NCBI RefSeq assembly: GCF_026151205.1
Contig: NW_026971780.1
Location: 17,741 to 81,740 of the forward strand
DNA length: 64,000 nucleotides
Direction: 5' to 3'
From: Bolinopsis microptera
Taxonomy: Eukaryota; Ctenophora; Tentaculata; Lobata; Bolinopsidae
Part shown: positions 24,301 through 38,221 of the stretch, in pieces
Layout of the letters: the number at the start of each line of letters is the position of its first letter
How positions within the stretch are numbered: the stretch's first letter is position 1
Position numbers and translations under genes: made by a program
The notes under the pieces: model-generated
What the model saw: the letters and a program-made list of their open reading frames with translations, nothing else
What the model was told of the DNA's origin: nothing
Databases searched by the model: none

Positions 24301-27300
24301 TACTTCCACGCTCTCCTTCGTTTCTTTCACTGCTGAAGACTCTGGGAGCATGTTGAATCCCGTACAGTTGTACTTCCCTATCAAAGGAATCATTTAACAA
24401 ACAATAAAAAATAACATGAGGAATAAACAATTTTTTAAAAGAGCAATATCATCAGAACTGATCGCTTCCTAAACAATTTTGATTGACCACAAATTCACTC
24501 ATAATGCAAATATATTACCGGTATTGTCGAAAGAGTCAGACGTTATTTCATGAACACATGTTACTTCATGATCACCATTGCAATTAAAATTATTCGTAGA
24601 ACTCCTGGGGGTTATTAAATCATCACGATGATTTAAAATTATTAAAATCATGCAATCATTGAGATAAATACTATCTTCACCAAAATACAGAAAATACAAT
24701 AAAATTTGAAGAATTAGCTGTATCTCTAATAGAAAAATATTAAAGAGATAGGTCTTAGGTCTGGTCGTTTGATTTTCTTAAAGACTTCATTATAAGTATT
24801 AATAAACTGTGTGAACTCACGAAGAATCACGCGTCCAAGTTATAGTAGTGCCACCAGGAATTTCAAGGGTAGCTTTGTGAGGTTGAAGACCACCTTCGAT
24901 GTAACAAGTGATTGATAGTGGATCACTACCCCACGACAATTCCGTTTCGCTGTGCATTTGAAACATTAGATATTCATCTATAACAAAAGTAAAAACTAAA
25001 CATTTACTGCAATTTCGAGGATTGGGATAACAATATCACCAAATCGTCTGAATGGAAAAGACAAATTGAAAAGAACAAGACAGCTTGAATGGATGAAACA
25101 AACCAAGATGTAATATTATTGATTAGTACCTGTTCGGGTTGAGTACTGTTAGCACAGATTGTGATATTTTTGCGGTAGCACTGACACTGCTGCTTACTTC
25201 TTTGTTTCCAAGTGCTTTATTTTTACCCACGCACATATATATTCCACCATCGGAATAATCTAAAAGCATATCATAAGGATAACCTAATATCAAAGCTTTT
25301 CTTCTGCTTATAGTTGGAAAATTAATTTAGCAGTTTCATCTCTAAGAAAATATAATGTGCGACGAATGTATTCATAAAATAACGTACCAATAATGCCCAT
25401 ATTATAGACACATACAAATTCGTAGTACGACTTCGGAAGAACAGTGCAATCAGAGGCTGGAGAAGCCCAGGTGATCACAGATAGATTACTTTTCTTCAGA
25501 GCTACTTCATGAGGACGTCGATTTCCTTCAGCAAAGCAAGTGATCTGTAACTGTGAACCTTTGTTCACTATACCAAGATCTGATATCGAACTTGTAACAT
25601 CTTTCACTGAAAGAGCCATGTTTCTATGGAGACTGTTCTCCAACAAAGTACCTGTTTCCTCAAATTAAGATGTCATAATTGTAGTTGCTAATCTGTGTCT
25701 TATTGTTACTGTTAACGCATACAATTTATACATATTATATAGCATATTCCAAATGAATGGATACCATTTTCATGAAGAGTGAAGACGTAGATGATAAGGA
25801 TATTAACTTAGAGAAATATATATGAACCAATTTTACCGCACTAACCCACTATGATGTTTTCGGATTTCTCATCGTTTTGTTCGTTATTAGAAGCAGCTCT
25901 GTTCTTGGACAGACATTTGTAAGTACCATCATGATCGTAGCTGGAGCTTGTTACAGAGTGGATATAAGTCAATGTGTTGAGCTCTTCACTCACTGTAACT
26001 GAGGCTGGTGATTGTGATGACTTGTTATAAAGGACGATATCGTTAACGACTGAACTGTCAGGGCGTCTAAGATCCAATTTCAGATAGAATGGAATTCGTC
26101 CACCATCAGCCACACACGTTATAAGAAAAGAGGCTCCGAAGGCAACCTCTGTTGTGCTTTTTGTCAAGGTAACATCGACATTATTAATAGGAACTAATGA
26201 CACAGTCGCAGATTTGGTTTTGTCGGTGGTCTGACCAGGAAGTCTATTGTAACCGTCACATCTATAATCTCCTGAAAATAACAAGTATTAAAAATAGGGT
26301 ACATGAGTGAGACGCAAGAAATTATTAGCAACTGATAAACTTCTGAACGTACATCAGAAGTCTTCTGATGTACGTTGTTTCAATGATGACATAACGTGAA
26401 CAGTGCTCAGGGTGCTAGTGTTGCATTATCACGATTATTCTCAGCAGTACCTAGGAAGCTCTGTCGTCGACATTCGCATGTAAGACCACAAAATGATGCG
26501 GTTCCAATGAATACACATTGAAACACATTATCGAACCAAAAATCGTGATTGAAATTTATTTTATTATTTAAAAAGTTTTGGTAAAGGAGTTAAAGGAGTG
26601 TAAAACTGGATCAAGTATGGATCAAAATGATTTTTCCCTGGTTCATCAGTCATGATGGTATAACTATACAGTAATTATTAACTTGAAGACATAAATAAGA
26701 AGTCTTACCCTCATCAGTGTATGTGGGACTCGATATTGTATGTTTACATGTCAATTCAAAGGTTCCAATACAAGTTAATGTACCTCCGGAGCTGAAAAAG
26801 AGTGCTAAGAATGTGGAAAATCTATTGCAAATGACCATTTTTATAACAATAAACCACGTATGTCCTAAACCCTCTCCTGGATGCAAAATAGTTTCCATAC
26901 CTAGAATCTCCCAGCCAAGTTAACACTGTACTGTCTGGTGTAGTCAGAGTTACTTTGTGGGGTTGACCTCCTCCTTCAACGTGACAAGTTATAGTAAAGC
27001 CAATACCGGTAGGAACTTCAGATTCACTGAACGTTTTATAGTTAGACAATGAACAGTTTCGCCATCGGTAAGAACCAAAGATTTGCAATAAGTTCGAACT
27101 ATTGATAATCAAATCGGAAAGTTCATCCTTGCCTTCAGTATCAATTTAATTTGATTCCTAACCTGGATGGAGTCATAGATACTTCCACAGTTTGAGACAC
27201 ATAAACATCTATAAGCTCGGTAGTTGTTACCTCCTTGTTGTTTGCCACAATGTTTTTTCCGATACATTCATATTTTCCTCCACTTGTATAGTCTTGTGTG

Positions 27301-30300
27301 GTTTAATGATATAGATACTAAGGTAATTGAGAAAAAAGCATACAATGCTAAATATGAAATAATATCTGAGTATACAATACTGTACCTATCAAGAATTAAG
27401 AAGTTTATAAATAACTATAATAATAACCAGCAGTAGTTGTGTATGTGCACTTCAACGAGAATGAATCAGTGCTTGAGCAGAAACCACTATTAGTTGGGTA
27501 GGATTTGATGGATATAGAGTCGTGTTTCAGTTCAACACTTTCAGGTTTTCTTCCTGAGATGAAGATGGTATTAATTAAACATACTCGACTTAATAAGAGA
27601 AAAAATGCATCTTATGAATTAGATAGTAGGGTACCACCTAAATCATCGCTATTCAAGCCAGGTTTGTATGTGACTTAACAGTCAAAAATGGAAAGGTGAG
27701 GGCTACATTAATCATTCCAATTATAATCTCCGCAGTCCGAACGATATGGGGCGTGAAAAACAAAGTATCTTTGACTCTTTAAAAAGATTATTGCCAGGTC
27801 TTCTTTAGTTTTTTGAGTAATGAGAGAGTTATTCAATCTTTACAGCTGTATAGTAGGGAATAGCGTGGGGTGCCCTACATAGACTGAAGAATATCTGGAA
27901 ATCCAAACTCTCAAAGAGCCTCAAGATTAGATTGTTCATAGCGGCTTGTGAATCAGTACTGCTCTACGGATCAGAAACCTGGACACTGACAAAGGCTCAA
28001 GAGAAAAGTTTGGACGTTACATACACAAAGATGTTGCGTATGATGCTGGGTATCTCATGAAAGGACAAGGTCAGCAATATAATTTTGTATGGTAGCCTAC
28101 CAAGGCTGTCAAGTGTCAAACAAGTTACGAAGTAGGAGATTAAAAATGGCGGGATACTGCATCCAACATCCTGAGCTGCTTGCCAGTGATTTAGTCTTAT
28201 GGCTTTATGGGAACCTACGCACGGTAGAGCACAGCAAGGCCGACCAAGACAAAGCTACTTGTCTATGTTACTGAAGGAAGTTGGGACAAACTGCATTTAC
28301 ATTTCCAGATGAAATTAAAGACACTGACTACGCTACCCTGAGAAAAACTCTTGTTGATCGGTTATCACCCAAAACGAATATTGTAGCTCAACAGCAGAAG
28401 TTTATGACTTTAAATCAGATTGCTGGTGAATCCTTATACAGTACTTTTATGTCACGATTGAAGGAAGCTGCTAATGTTTGTCAGTTCGGTGATTTGTTTG
28501 ATTTAATGGTGCGTACACGTTTTGTGGCTGGACTATCCTCTGATAGGATACGTGCTGAACTCATATCAGAATCTGCTACCAACGACACGTCTGCCAGCCT
28601 GTTTGATAAAGCTCAGACGAAGGAGAACGCTCTGCAAAGTTCAATGTCAGTCACAACACACTATGTTCAAAAACCCGGGAAGTTTCAAAAACCTCAAAAC
28701 TCTTAGTTCCATCAGAAGGCCGACCTTAGCATTGTTTGTTCACGTTGTACTGTTCGTGGTCATGTTGCGAAAAACTGCAAAGTTCGTTGCAGAAACTGTC
28801 GCAAACCCGGACATATCGCAAAGAACTGTCGTTCTGCTAAGAAGCAATCCCATTGTGTTGAAGGGATTGGTGATCATGATGATGGCAATGCTTGCGCTGC
28901 TGATTATGGGTACACACATCGAAAGTCGGAGAACACGTTGTACTGCGTGGAGACGGCTGATCCTGTCCAGGTTCCAGTACAGACTCCTGTTCCCGATGAT
29001 ACTCTACCTGCATCAGTTGTTAGTAATTTATCCAGTTGTATTGATTGTAATCAGAAACCATTTCTTAAAGTTAAGATTAATGATAAGATTTTGAAAATGG
29101 AGTTAGATACTGGTTCATCTTTAAGCTGTATAAGTAAGTCTGATTTTGCTAGACTAGGACTAACTGATTGCCAGATTGTTCCATGTTCCCAGAAATTGCA
29201 AGTAGCTAATTTTAATTGTGAAAGCATTGACTGCAAGGCCCTTGTAAACGTTGAATTTAGAGGCAAGAAATGGATTTTACCACTATATGTTGTCGATTGT
29301 CGGTTTCCCACACTCCTAGGTCGAGAGTGGATCATCCAGATGTTTGGTAAAGACTGGTTGGATCATATGATAGGACTTGTTGATGTTGAGCAATCTTACG
29401 CTGTCTCCAAGCTTCAGAGAGATGAATTTGTTAGTGAGATACTCCGCAGTCCTGTGTTCGATCCTGGTGTTGGAACTGTTAAAGGATTCGAAGCTTGTCT
29501 ACAATTTAAGCCTGATGCGAGAGCAAAGTTTTGCAAGGCAAGGCAGGTCCCATTTGCCATCGTAGACAAGGTTGGGAAAGCCATAGACGAGTTAGTGAAG
29601 AATGGACAGCTGATTCCAACAGAGCACTCAGACTGGGCTTCACCCATAGTTCCTGTCATGAAAGCGGATGGTACGATTCGCATATGTGGTGACTACAAGA
29701 CTACTGTAAATCCTAATCTTGACACAGCTATTTACCCACTTCCTACAATAGAAGATTGCTTGAGTAAGATTGTCGGAGGTAAACTGTTTACTAAGCTGGA
29801 TATCAGAGCCGCTTATAATAGTTTGAAGTTGAGAGAATGTGACCAAAAGATTGTGACTTTGAACACACACAAAGGATTGTTCAGTCCTACTTCTCTACCA
29901 TTCGGTATTTCATCTGCCGGACCGATATTTGAACGCAAGATTGATGATACCTTGAGAAAGACAGAGAACACGGCATGGCGTGTTGACGACATTCTAATAA
30001 CAGGACCTGATGATGAGAGTCACATGAAGAACGTGAGAACGGTGATTACAGCACTAGAGAATGAAGGCTACAAATGCCGGCTAGACAAGTGTGTTTTCAT
30101 GGAGCCTAAGGTGACATTTCTTGGCCATGAAGTATCTGCTGACGGGATAAGACCGCTGAGTTCGAAAGTTGAAACGATAGTGAGAGCACCGTATCCTACT
30201 ACTAGAGCGGAGATGATATCATTTCTTGGTGGTGCACAGTACTATTCACGTTTTATTCCCAACATGTCAACAGTTGTTGAACCACTTAACCGTTTAAGAC

Positions 30301-33300
30301 CCGCTGACAGTATTTTCCACTTTGGAGATAGAGAAAAGAGAGCTTTTGATGAGTTAAAAGCGCTGTTATCGTCTGACTTGGTTCTAACAGTTTACAACCC
30401 TGAGCTGGAGTTAAAGCTTGACACGGACGCTTCATCCGTTGGTTTAGGAGCTGTTATGTCACATATTGATGAAAATGGGACAGAGCGACCGATCGAGTAT
30501 ATATCTCGAACACTGACGAAATCTGAGAGAAACTATTCCATGATAGAAAAAGAAGCATTGGCAATAGTTTGGGCGACTAAGAGACTGCACCGTTATCTTT
30601 TTGGACGACCGTTTACCCTAGTTACAGACCACAAGCCGCTGGAATCTATCTTTCACCCTTGTCGTGGAATTCCTAGCATGGTGGCAGGTCGTTTACAACG
30701 ATGGTCATTGTTCCTTAGCGGTTACACTTACAAGATCTAGTTTCGACCCACTGGTAAACATTGTAATGCTGATCTATGTTCCCGTTTTCCACTGCCTTTA
30801 GACACATCGGCAGAGACGAGAGAGTTTGATGACGAGTTAACAGAGGAGTTTGAAATGAAACCTCTAGATACTGTTTTCAGCGTGCACTACTTCGGTGATG
30901 ACAAACCTTTGATTGACGCTGAGTTAATAGCTAGTCACACAAGAAGAGACAAGACACTTGGTCGAGTGTTACAGTTTGTTAAAGACGGCTGGAACGAGAA
31001 ACCCCCTGTTGATGTCGAGCTGAAACCGTTTTACACACGTCGAAACGAGTTGTCAGTAGACCAGAACTGTATTGTCTGGGAATCTCGAGTTGTTATTCCA
31101 GAGAGTATGAGAAAGAGCGTGCTTTCAATGCTTCATGCAACACACATGGGCATTTCACAGACAAAAGCACTAGCGAGAGGCTATGTTTATTGGCCAAACA
31201 TGGATGCTGAGATCGAGAAAATGGTTAAACTATGTGAACCATGTCAACTAAACCAGAAGAAACCCGCTAGATCTACACCACACCCATGGGCTAAAACTAT
31301 GGAGGCTTGGGAGCGGATTCATCTAGATTTCTGTGGACCCTTTCTTGGATCTATGTGGCTGATAGTTATCTGTTCGCATTCAAAATGGTTAGAAGTTGTT
31401 AGAATGACGAACATTACAAGTAAGAGAGTGATTCAAGAGTTACGAGACATCTTTAGCCGTTGGGGACTACCCAAGATACTAGTATCAGACAATGGATCGA
31501 GTTTAACTTCAGAAGAGTTTAAAGTATTCACGAATAATAACCAGATTCGACACGTGCTTATTCCTGCTTACTCACCTGCAAGTAATGGACAAGCAGAAGT
31601 TGCAGTCGGACTGTTTAAAAGAGCTATGAAACGGATGATCTTGAAAAACCCTGACGTTATGTGTAACCTGGCTGACTGGCTACTAAACTACCGCAACACA
31701 CCACACACCACTACCGGAGTAGAGCCTGCAGTTGCGATGATGAAACGACGGACGAGAAACGCCTTGAGTTTTCTACACCCGAGTTCGAGTAGTAAGTTTG
31801 CCAAAGTTGCTTTAAACGATCAGAACACGATTGCTGAATCGAGACTTCGTGATCTGAACATTGATGACACTATATCGTTCTATGATGAGAACAAGAAGTG
31901 CTGGAGAAACGGTGTTATCGAGGGTAAGGAAGGTACCAAAGTGCTACTGATCAAGACACCTGATGGAGTCTACCGCAAGCATTTGGACCAGGTGATCAAG
32001 AGATCTGTTGTGTCAGAACCGTTGCAACAAACAGATCCGGATACACCGAGAGTTGAGCTGGAGATAAGAGATGGGCAGAGTTCTACAGCTACTGAGGGTG
32101 ATTTCGAGAAGACAGCTAGCTTACCTGAGAGTACAGAGCCGGAAACTTCGATTATAGTTGGTAATAATCCAAATATACCCGCTGAGCCTGACCATAAGGC
32201 AGCCGTTGAACCTATAATCACTGCACAACCTGTACTTAAACCACGTGAGCTTGCCATAGAAATAAACCGTAGCACTATAAAACCTAATATTGTTAGAGAG
32301 CATGAATTGCAAAAACCTAATTTGCTTCTGCCAGCAAACTTTGCACGTGATAGTAAACCACCAGACAGGCTAAGTTACCGCAAACTGGGAGGAACATAAA
32401 ACACGTTTCATTATCACATTTTATGACAGTTGTTTTATTTTGAATGTGTAAATCTAACCACACATTAATCCAGTTAAATTATCCAGATCAAACGTAAAGT
32501 TATAAAGATTCCCTGTCACGTTTACGTTTTGAAGAATAACACGTTATTTTTGTTTTAAACGGAATGCGCTTAGTTTTAAATCGTGTAGCGAGCGCAACAC
32601 GTTTCAATATTTTCACGTGAGTTCACTTCACACTTTTGTAGATTTCATTTTGACCACGTTTTCAGACATTTTAAATTTTGTACGATTAATTTATATCACA
32701 TTTTTTACGAATTCAGTTGAATTATTAAATCTATATTGTTTTTAACACTTTTTAGTTGAACGGGATGTTATATATTCTAGTAATTTATTGTGTTATTGTA
32801 TTATTAACCGATATACTATTCAGGATGACAACCTGTGTTTTGGTTTAGCTTTTAGCTTTTAGTCTTGCGTTTACCTTGTCACAACGATTCATAACACCTA
32901 CCAAGGCTGTCAAGTGTCAAACAAGTTACGAAGTAGGAGATTAAAAATGGCGGGATACCGCATCCGACATCCTGAGCTGCTTGCCAGTGATTTAGTCTTA
33001 TGGCTTTATGGGAACCTACGCACGGTAGAGCACAGCAAGGCCGACCAAGACAAAGCTACTTGTCTATGTTACTGAAGGAAGTTGGGACAAACTCTAAAGA
33101 GGAACTGCGAACCCTGATGCAGGACAGGGATATATGGAGGGGGTTTTCTGGCGTAGATCGGACTTACCGAGGTAGCACCGACATAGTAGCTGTAGTAGTA
33201 GTAGTGTATTGTAGGATATAATAAAGTATATTTTCCCCACTATCGATCAACTTCATCAATTAACCGAGAAACCAAAATTGAATGATGAAACATCAATTAT

Positions 33301-36300
33301 TACAAAACGAAAAAAGTTAAATAAATGTATGATTAACTACCTCCAGTTGTTAAACAGGTGATAGTAAAGGTATCCCCAAAAGAAGGAGTATCAGTGCTTG
33401 CTGAGAGGGTAACAATTACATCAGACACTACGGTTAGAGTTTTGGTGTCACCATCCGTTTTTATGCCACTGTTGTCATTTTCACCTTCACACATATACAC
33501 TGCCGAGTCTTCTAATGTTAACGAACTGATCGTGTGCGTGTATGAAAGGGAGTAAGTTTCTTTCACAACATCAGCATGACTACTACTACTGTCTGATGAA
33601 TCATACGATTTTAAGGCTACATTGCCTTTCTTAAAAGTCAGTTTAGTTGGTAGAGCATTTCCCTCGACTTTGCAAGTATAAGTTACAGGAGAGTCCTTGT
33701 CCAGTTCGGTTCCTGAAGGGGATTGGGCTAAACTTGCCTCCACATCTCCCACTGAAAGGTTTGATAGTTACAAAATCAGATTATATTCTACTGACTTGCT
33801 TAACAGTTAAGGGGGCAGGGGGGTCTTTATGAAATTTCTCTCGAAATTGATTTTATAGTTGTTTCTGATAGAGGGGAGTGATATCTACCAGATGTTTTTG
33901 GTCCCATGGAAAAATTTTGTTCCTAGCCGAAATTATTGCCGGTCAAAGGTCAGCGCTCATGTGTAATTGTATTGCGCGAGCGATTTTCAATCGCGCGCCC
34001 TGAAAATCGAGTCTAAAAATCTATCTTCTCCTACATGTTTTGAGCAATCACCTTGAAACTTTCAGGATATGTTCTAAGGACCATTTAAAAACTTCTGGTC
34101 TATCAGAATTTTAAAATAGGCCTTAGAAAAGTTTTTATTCGATTTTGAAAATCTTGGACCTCGTTTTTTTTTTGACGATTTTTTCAGGTCCAAGATTTTC
34201 AAAATCGAATAAAAACGTTTCTAAGGTGTGTAGTCAGTGTAGCTTACGTTGCAATTATCGAGCTCTCTTATCTTTTGTAAATTGCGATAAGTTCAGTTTG
34301 CTGCTACCGCGTAGTTAGCCTTTGCGTGTGTACTTGTACATTCCTATACAAGTAGATTATGGAGGATGATCGTAAGGTGACCCAATCTCTGGACCAAATT
34401 CAAGGATTCGAGTATGATGAACAGACAAAATTGAAGGACAGTGTTACTAAGTGGTTCATTACGCTGGGAAAAGAACTGAAAATCGACGACAGAGATATTT
34501 GTGGAGATATGGACAGAGAAATATTTATGGCTCCAACTGTCTATAAAAAGCATCTGGCACTTCGGCTTGTGGGAGCAATAGACCTCGTTCAACGGCATGA
34601 ATGCCAGATGGGTAAAATGGAGGAGATCATATATTTCTTGAAGACGGAAGCGTTAGAAGACAAGGATAAGTTGATCAGGCTGCAGGGCCAGCTGCTTGTA
34701 CAGAAGGACATTGTACTAGAGTTGTTTAAGACGTCGGTTAAGAAGACAGTGCAAACAACGGTGGAGTCAGGGATAAAGAGCTACAGTGCAGCTGTACAAC
34801 AGAACAGTGCAAGTGGTACGGTCTGCAACAGTAACATCCTGAAGAAGGTGATGAAGAGTGTGGCTGCAGAGGAGGACAGGAGCAAGAACCTGATCGTGTT
34901 TGGGTTGAAAGAAGAAGAGGGAGAACAGCTTCCAGCGCTAGTAACCGCAGTTCTGGAGGAGATTGGCAGGAAGAGTACGACTATCCGACCAGTAAAGATC
35001 ACTGTCCCAAGCTCTACAGCGGTTCAACAGATTCTGACGAAAACAGGAAGACTGAGGCTAGTTGAGACCCACAAAAATGTATGGATCTGTCCAGATAGAT
35101 CTAGCGAAGAACGAGCAACGAGGAAACATCTGGTTACGGACCTGAAGAAGAAGAGGGTTGAACAGACTCATCTCGACCACTATATCCGGTACGGGAAAGT
35201 CTGTAGCCGTGATAAGAAACCACCGTGAAGCAATTCATGTCTCTCGGACACTGATCAGTATTTGAATGAGTATTGTGTATCTTAATAGTTCTCGGACGTT
35301 ATCTGTATTTGAGAGACAATTTTATAATTTATATACGAGCTATTTCTTGATTGTTTCACACTTCATATTTCATATTTTGTTTCACACTTCATATTTCATA
35401 ATTTTATTACTAGGTGGAAGTGACGTTATTGAGACTTTGGGCGGCCATAAACCTCGTGTTTTAAAAGTTGTCCTCTGAACTTGTTTCACTGACCCACGCT
35501 TTATAGCATTTATACATTTCGGCCCATTTTATATGTTTGTTCGATTTGCTGTACATTTGTATATTTGCTATTTTGTAAAAGTTTCAAATCAAATCAAATC
35601 AAGGCCTATTTTAAAATTATGATAGACCAGAAGTTTCTAAATGGTCCTTAGAACATATCCTGAAAGTTTCAAGGTGATTGCTCAAAAAATGTAGGAGAAG
35701 ATAGATTTTTAAACTCGATTTTCAGGGCACGCGATTGAAAATCGCTCGCGCAATACAATTACACATGAGCGCTGACCTTTGACCGGCAATAATTTCGGCT
35801 AGGAACGAAATTTTTCCATGGGACCAAAAACATCTGGTAGATATCACTCCCCTCTATCAGAAACAACTATAAAATCAATTTCGAGAGAAATTTCATAAAG
35901 ACCCCCCCCGCCCCTGCCCCCTTAATCGATTTTAAAGAAGTGTGAATATATCAGAAAATATTGCAGTATTTCCTTTCTACACTCTGGACTCTGGAGCTAC
36001 AGTGAATTCTACGAAACAATCTCTTTGATCATTCATATTTCTATTCAATATGTCATGCCAAAAGTTACCTTTGTGCAAATACAAACATTATCAAATTTCT
36101 TATAGTGTAATAAATTACTAAAATCCAACTGGATAGGTTGCAGTATCACAGAAGCTCACCTATCGTTAAGCTGACATCATCATCAGATGTTTTTGAAACA
36201 CCATCAATGGTATTGCTGCCTTCACACAAATATTCTCCTGAATCTGAATACGTTGGAGAAGAGAAAGTTTTTAAGCATTTCTTTACATTAGTTCCTGTGC

Positions 36301-38189
36301 ATGTTGATGTCCAGGCTATTGGGGATGAAGAACCTTTCTTTTTGAGAGTTGGTATGTTAGGTTCCGGGTAACCCTCAACAACACAGGTTAAAGTGATACT
36401 ATCACCTTTGTTGACTGACGTTTTACTGGCAGTCAGCTCAGTAGTACTTGCTTTCACTGAAAAATCACATTACTCTCAGTAACATAAAAGTTATCAAAAC
36501 ATTTAAATACAAAAGTTCTAACAAACTTATGCCACTAAAAATTAGTATGGATCGACTACCAATAAACATATTTTGTAAATAACATACAACAAATAAATAT
36601 TCATGTTCTTACCGTATTGTAGTGTTATCTTATCAGAGCTAACTTTCCCCATGTCAGTACTGTCAGTTTTATACCATCTTGTTTGCACTGTGCACGTGTA
36701 ATCTCCGTTCTTTGCAGAACTAAATCCGGACACAGTGATCTCATATTTTGAAGTATTGGCAATAGAACTACAAGTTATGTCTCCACTAGTTTGTGGACAA
36801 TCTGTCCTCACAGATTTTGGATCACTGATAGTAACTGATTCTATAGGGTACCCACCCACAGTACATGTAAATGTAGCTGAAGTGCCATCTTCCACACTTT
36901 TACTTGTAGGAGTGATGCTACTAGTCGGATCACCTGCAAGATGATAATCAATCACACTAAATTATTTATAATGTGGTGGATCAGAATCCAGATTAACTCA
37001 ATGATATAGTGGACTGAATTAGATACAGTAATTATGGCTTTTAGTTAAAATTATGCACAGCTTATTTAATATCTATCCGTTATTAACACCGACAACATAA
37101 CCACTCCATTCAAGTCTATTTATCTAACATTTTAACAATGAATTAATGAATCACACATACTAGCGATAATAACGTTCGTCGTTTTTTGATACCAAGTCAT
37201 TTTGACCGGGTCATTGTACAGCCCACATTGATACACTCCACTTCTTGCTGACTTGATATCAGACTCAAAAGTGTAAGGAAATGTAAGGGATACACGAGTT
37301 CCTTTCTTGAAAATATGTTTTATAAATGTGGCACTCCCAGAAGAGACAGAGCCATCACAGTTTATCTCAAAGGGGTTGTCAGACTTAGAGTTATCAGAGG
37401 TGTCATACCACATGTACTCAGGTGGAGACTTGGAGAATGTGAACTGGAGAAGGGGATCAATCTCAGCAGCTGAAATTATAGTGACATGATTGACATTGTC
37501 ATGTATCTTGCACATTTAATTATTAAGATTAGAATCAAAAAGTAATACATGTGTCGTTTTCATGTGTCTTACCTTGAACAACAAACAACACTTTCTCTGC
37601 GTCAGGATTACCACAGGAAGCACCATTCACTATCTCACATCTGTATTCTACAGACCCAGCACTGTCAGTCTGCACAATATGCTCTCTCGAAGTAGATACT
37701 TCAGGACTATTAGAGTTGCTACCTTTCCTCCATTTGTACTGAATATCCCATTTATCACTAGCTCTACAAACACCTCCACACATCAGAAGAACTTTATCAC
37801 CAACATTTGGGGTGACTTTGCGATCTCCGGTTTCATCAACAGCCAGCACAACATACCCCGCTGCTATGACTCCAGATTGAATATCATAATCATTATTCTC
37901 TGCAGATAAGACACTTAATAAAAAATTCCAATCGTTTGTTTCATAAAATCATAATATCATGCAGAATGTATACACTGCATACTTACCAGTGTTTTTCCAG
38001 TGTCAATATTTCATATAATTCTTACAAAGTGAAAAAAATGCCCTTATGGCATCATTTAGATTCAATTTCAGGATGTGGCAGGGTCTGAATGATATTTTTT
38101 ATGTTTAGGAGTTACAAATGATTAGGTAAAATACTTTCTAAGAAGATGGGATCCAATCAATTAAGAGTGGCGTTTTAGGGGTGGTGACA

Positions 38190-38221
<32 letters not shown>

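Larger units (their letters stand above)
28293..32896 (+). mobile_element. Ty3-type LTR retroelement, 5' end missing
   Basis: Gag, protease, RT, RNase H and integrase occur in Ty3 order in one frame, followed by a 370-base non-coding tail and a putative 3' LTR. No 5' LTR or gag start is present: the LINE fragment abuts gag directly. Both outer flanks contain the same 197-bp LINE segment. It lies in the 5.8-kb intron between exons 9 and 10 of gene 2, opposite to that gene. Confidence 0.85.
33811..35921. mobile_element. TTAA-flanked foldback element with about 330-bp TIRs
   Basis: TTAA lies at 33807-33810 and 35922-35925. The TIRs start GGGGGCAGGGG and run about 330 bp (to about 34140 and from about 35600). 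An inner hairpin at 34130-34226 (CCAAGATTTTCAAAATCG and its inverse) shows the original element was almost entirely self-complementary. TTAA is the target of piggyBac and Kolobok-type transposases. It has no transposase. A retroposon is inserted in it. Host site: the intron between exons 8 and 9 of gene 2. Confidence 0.8.
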
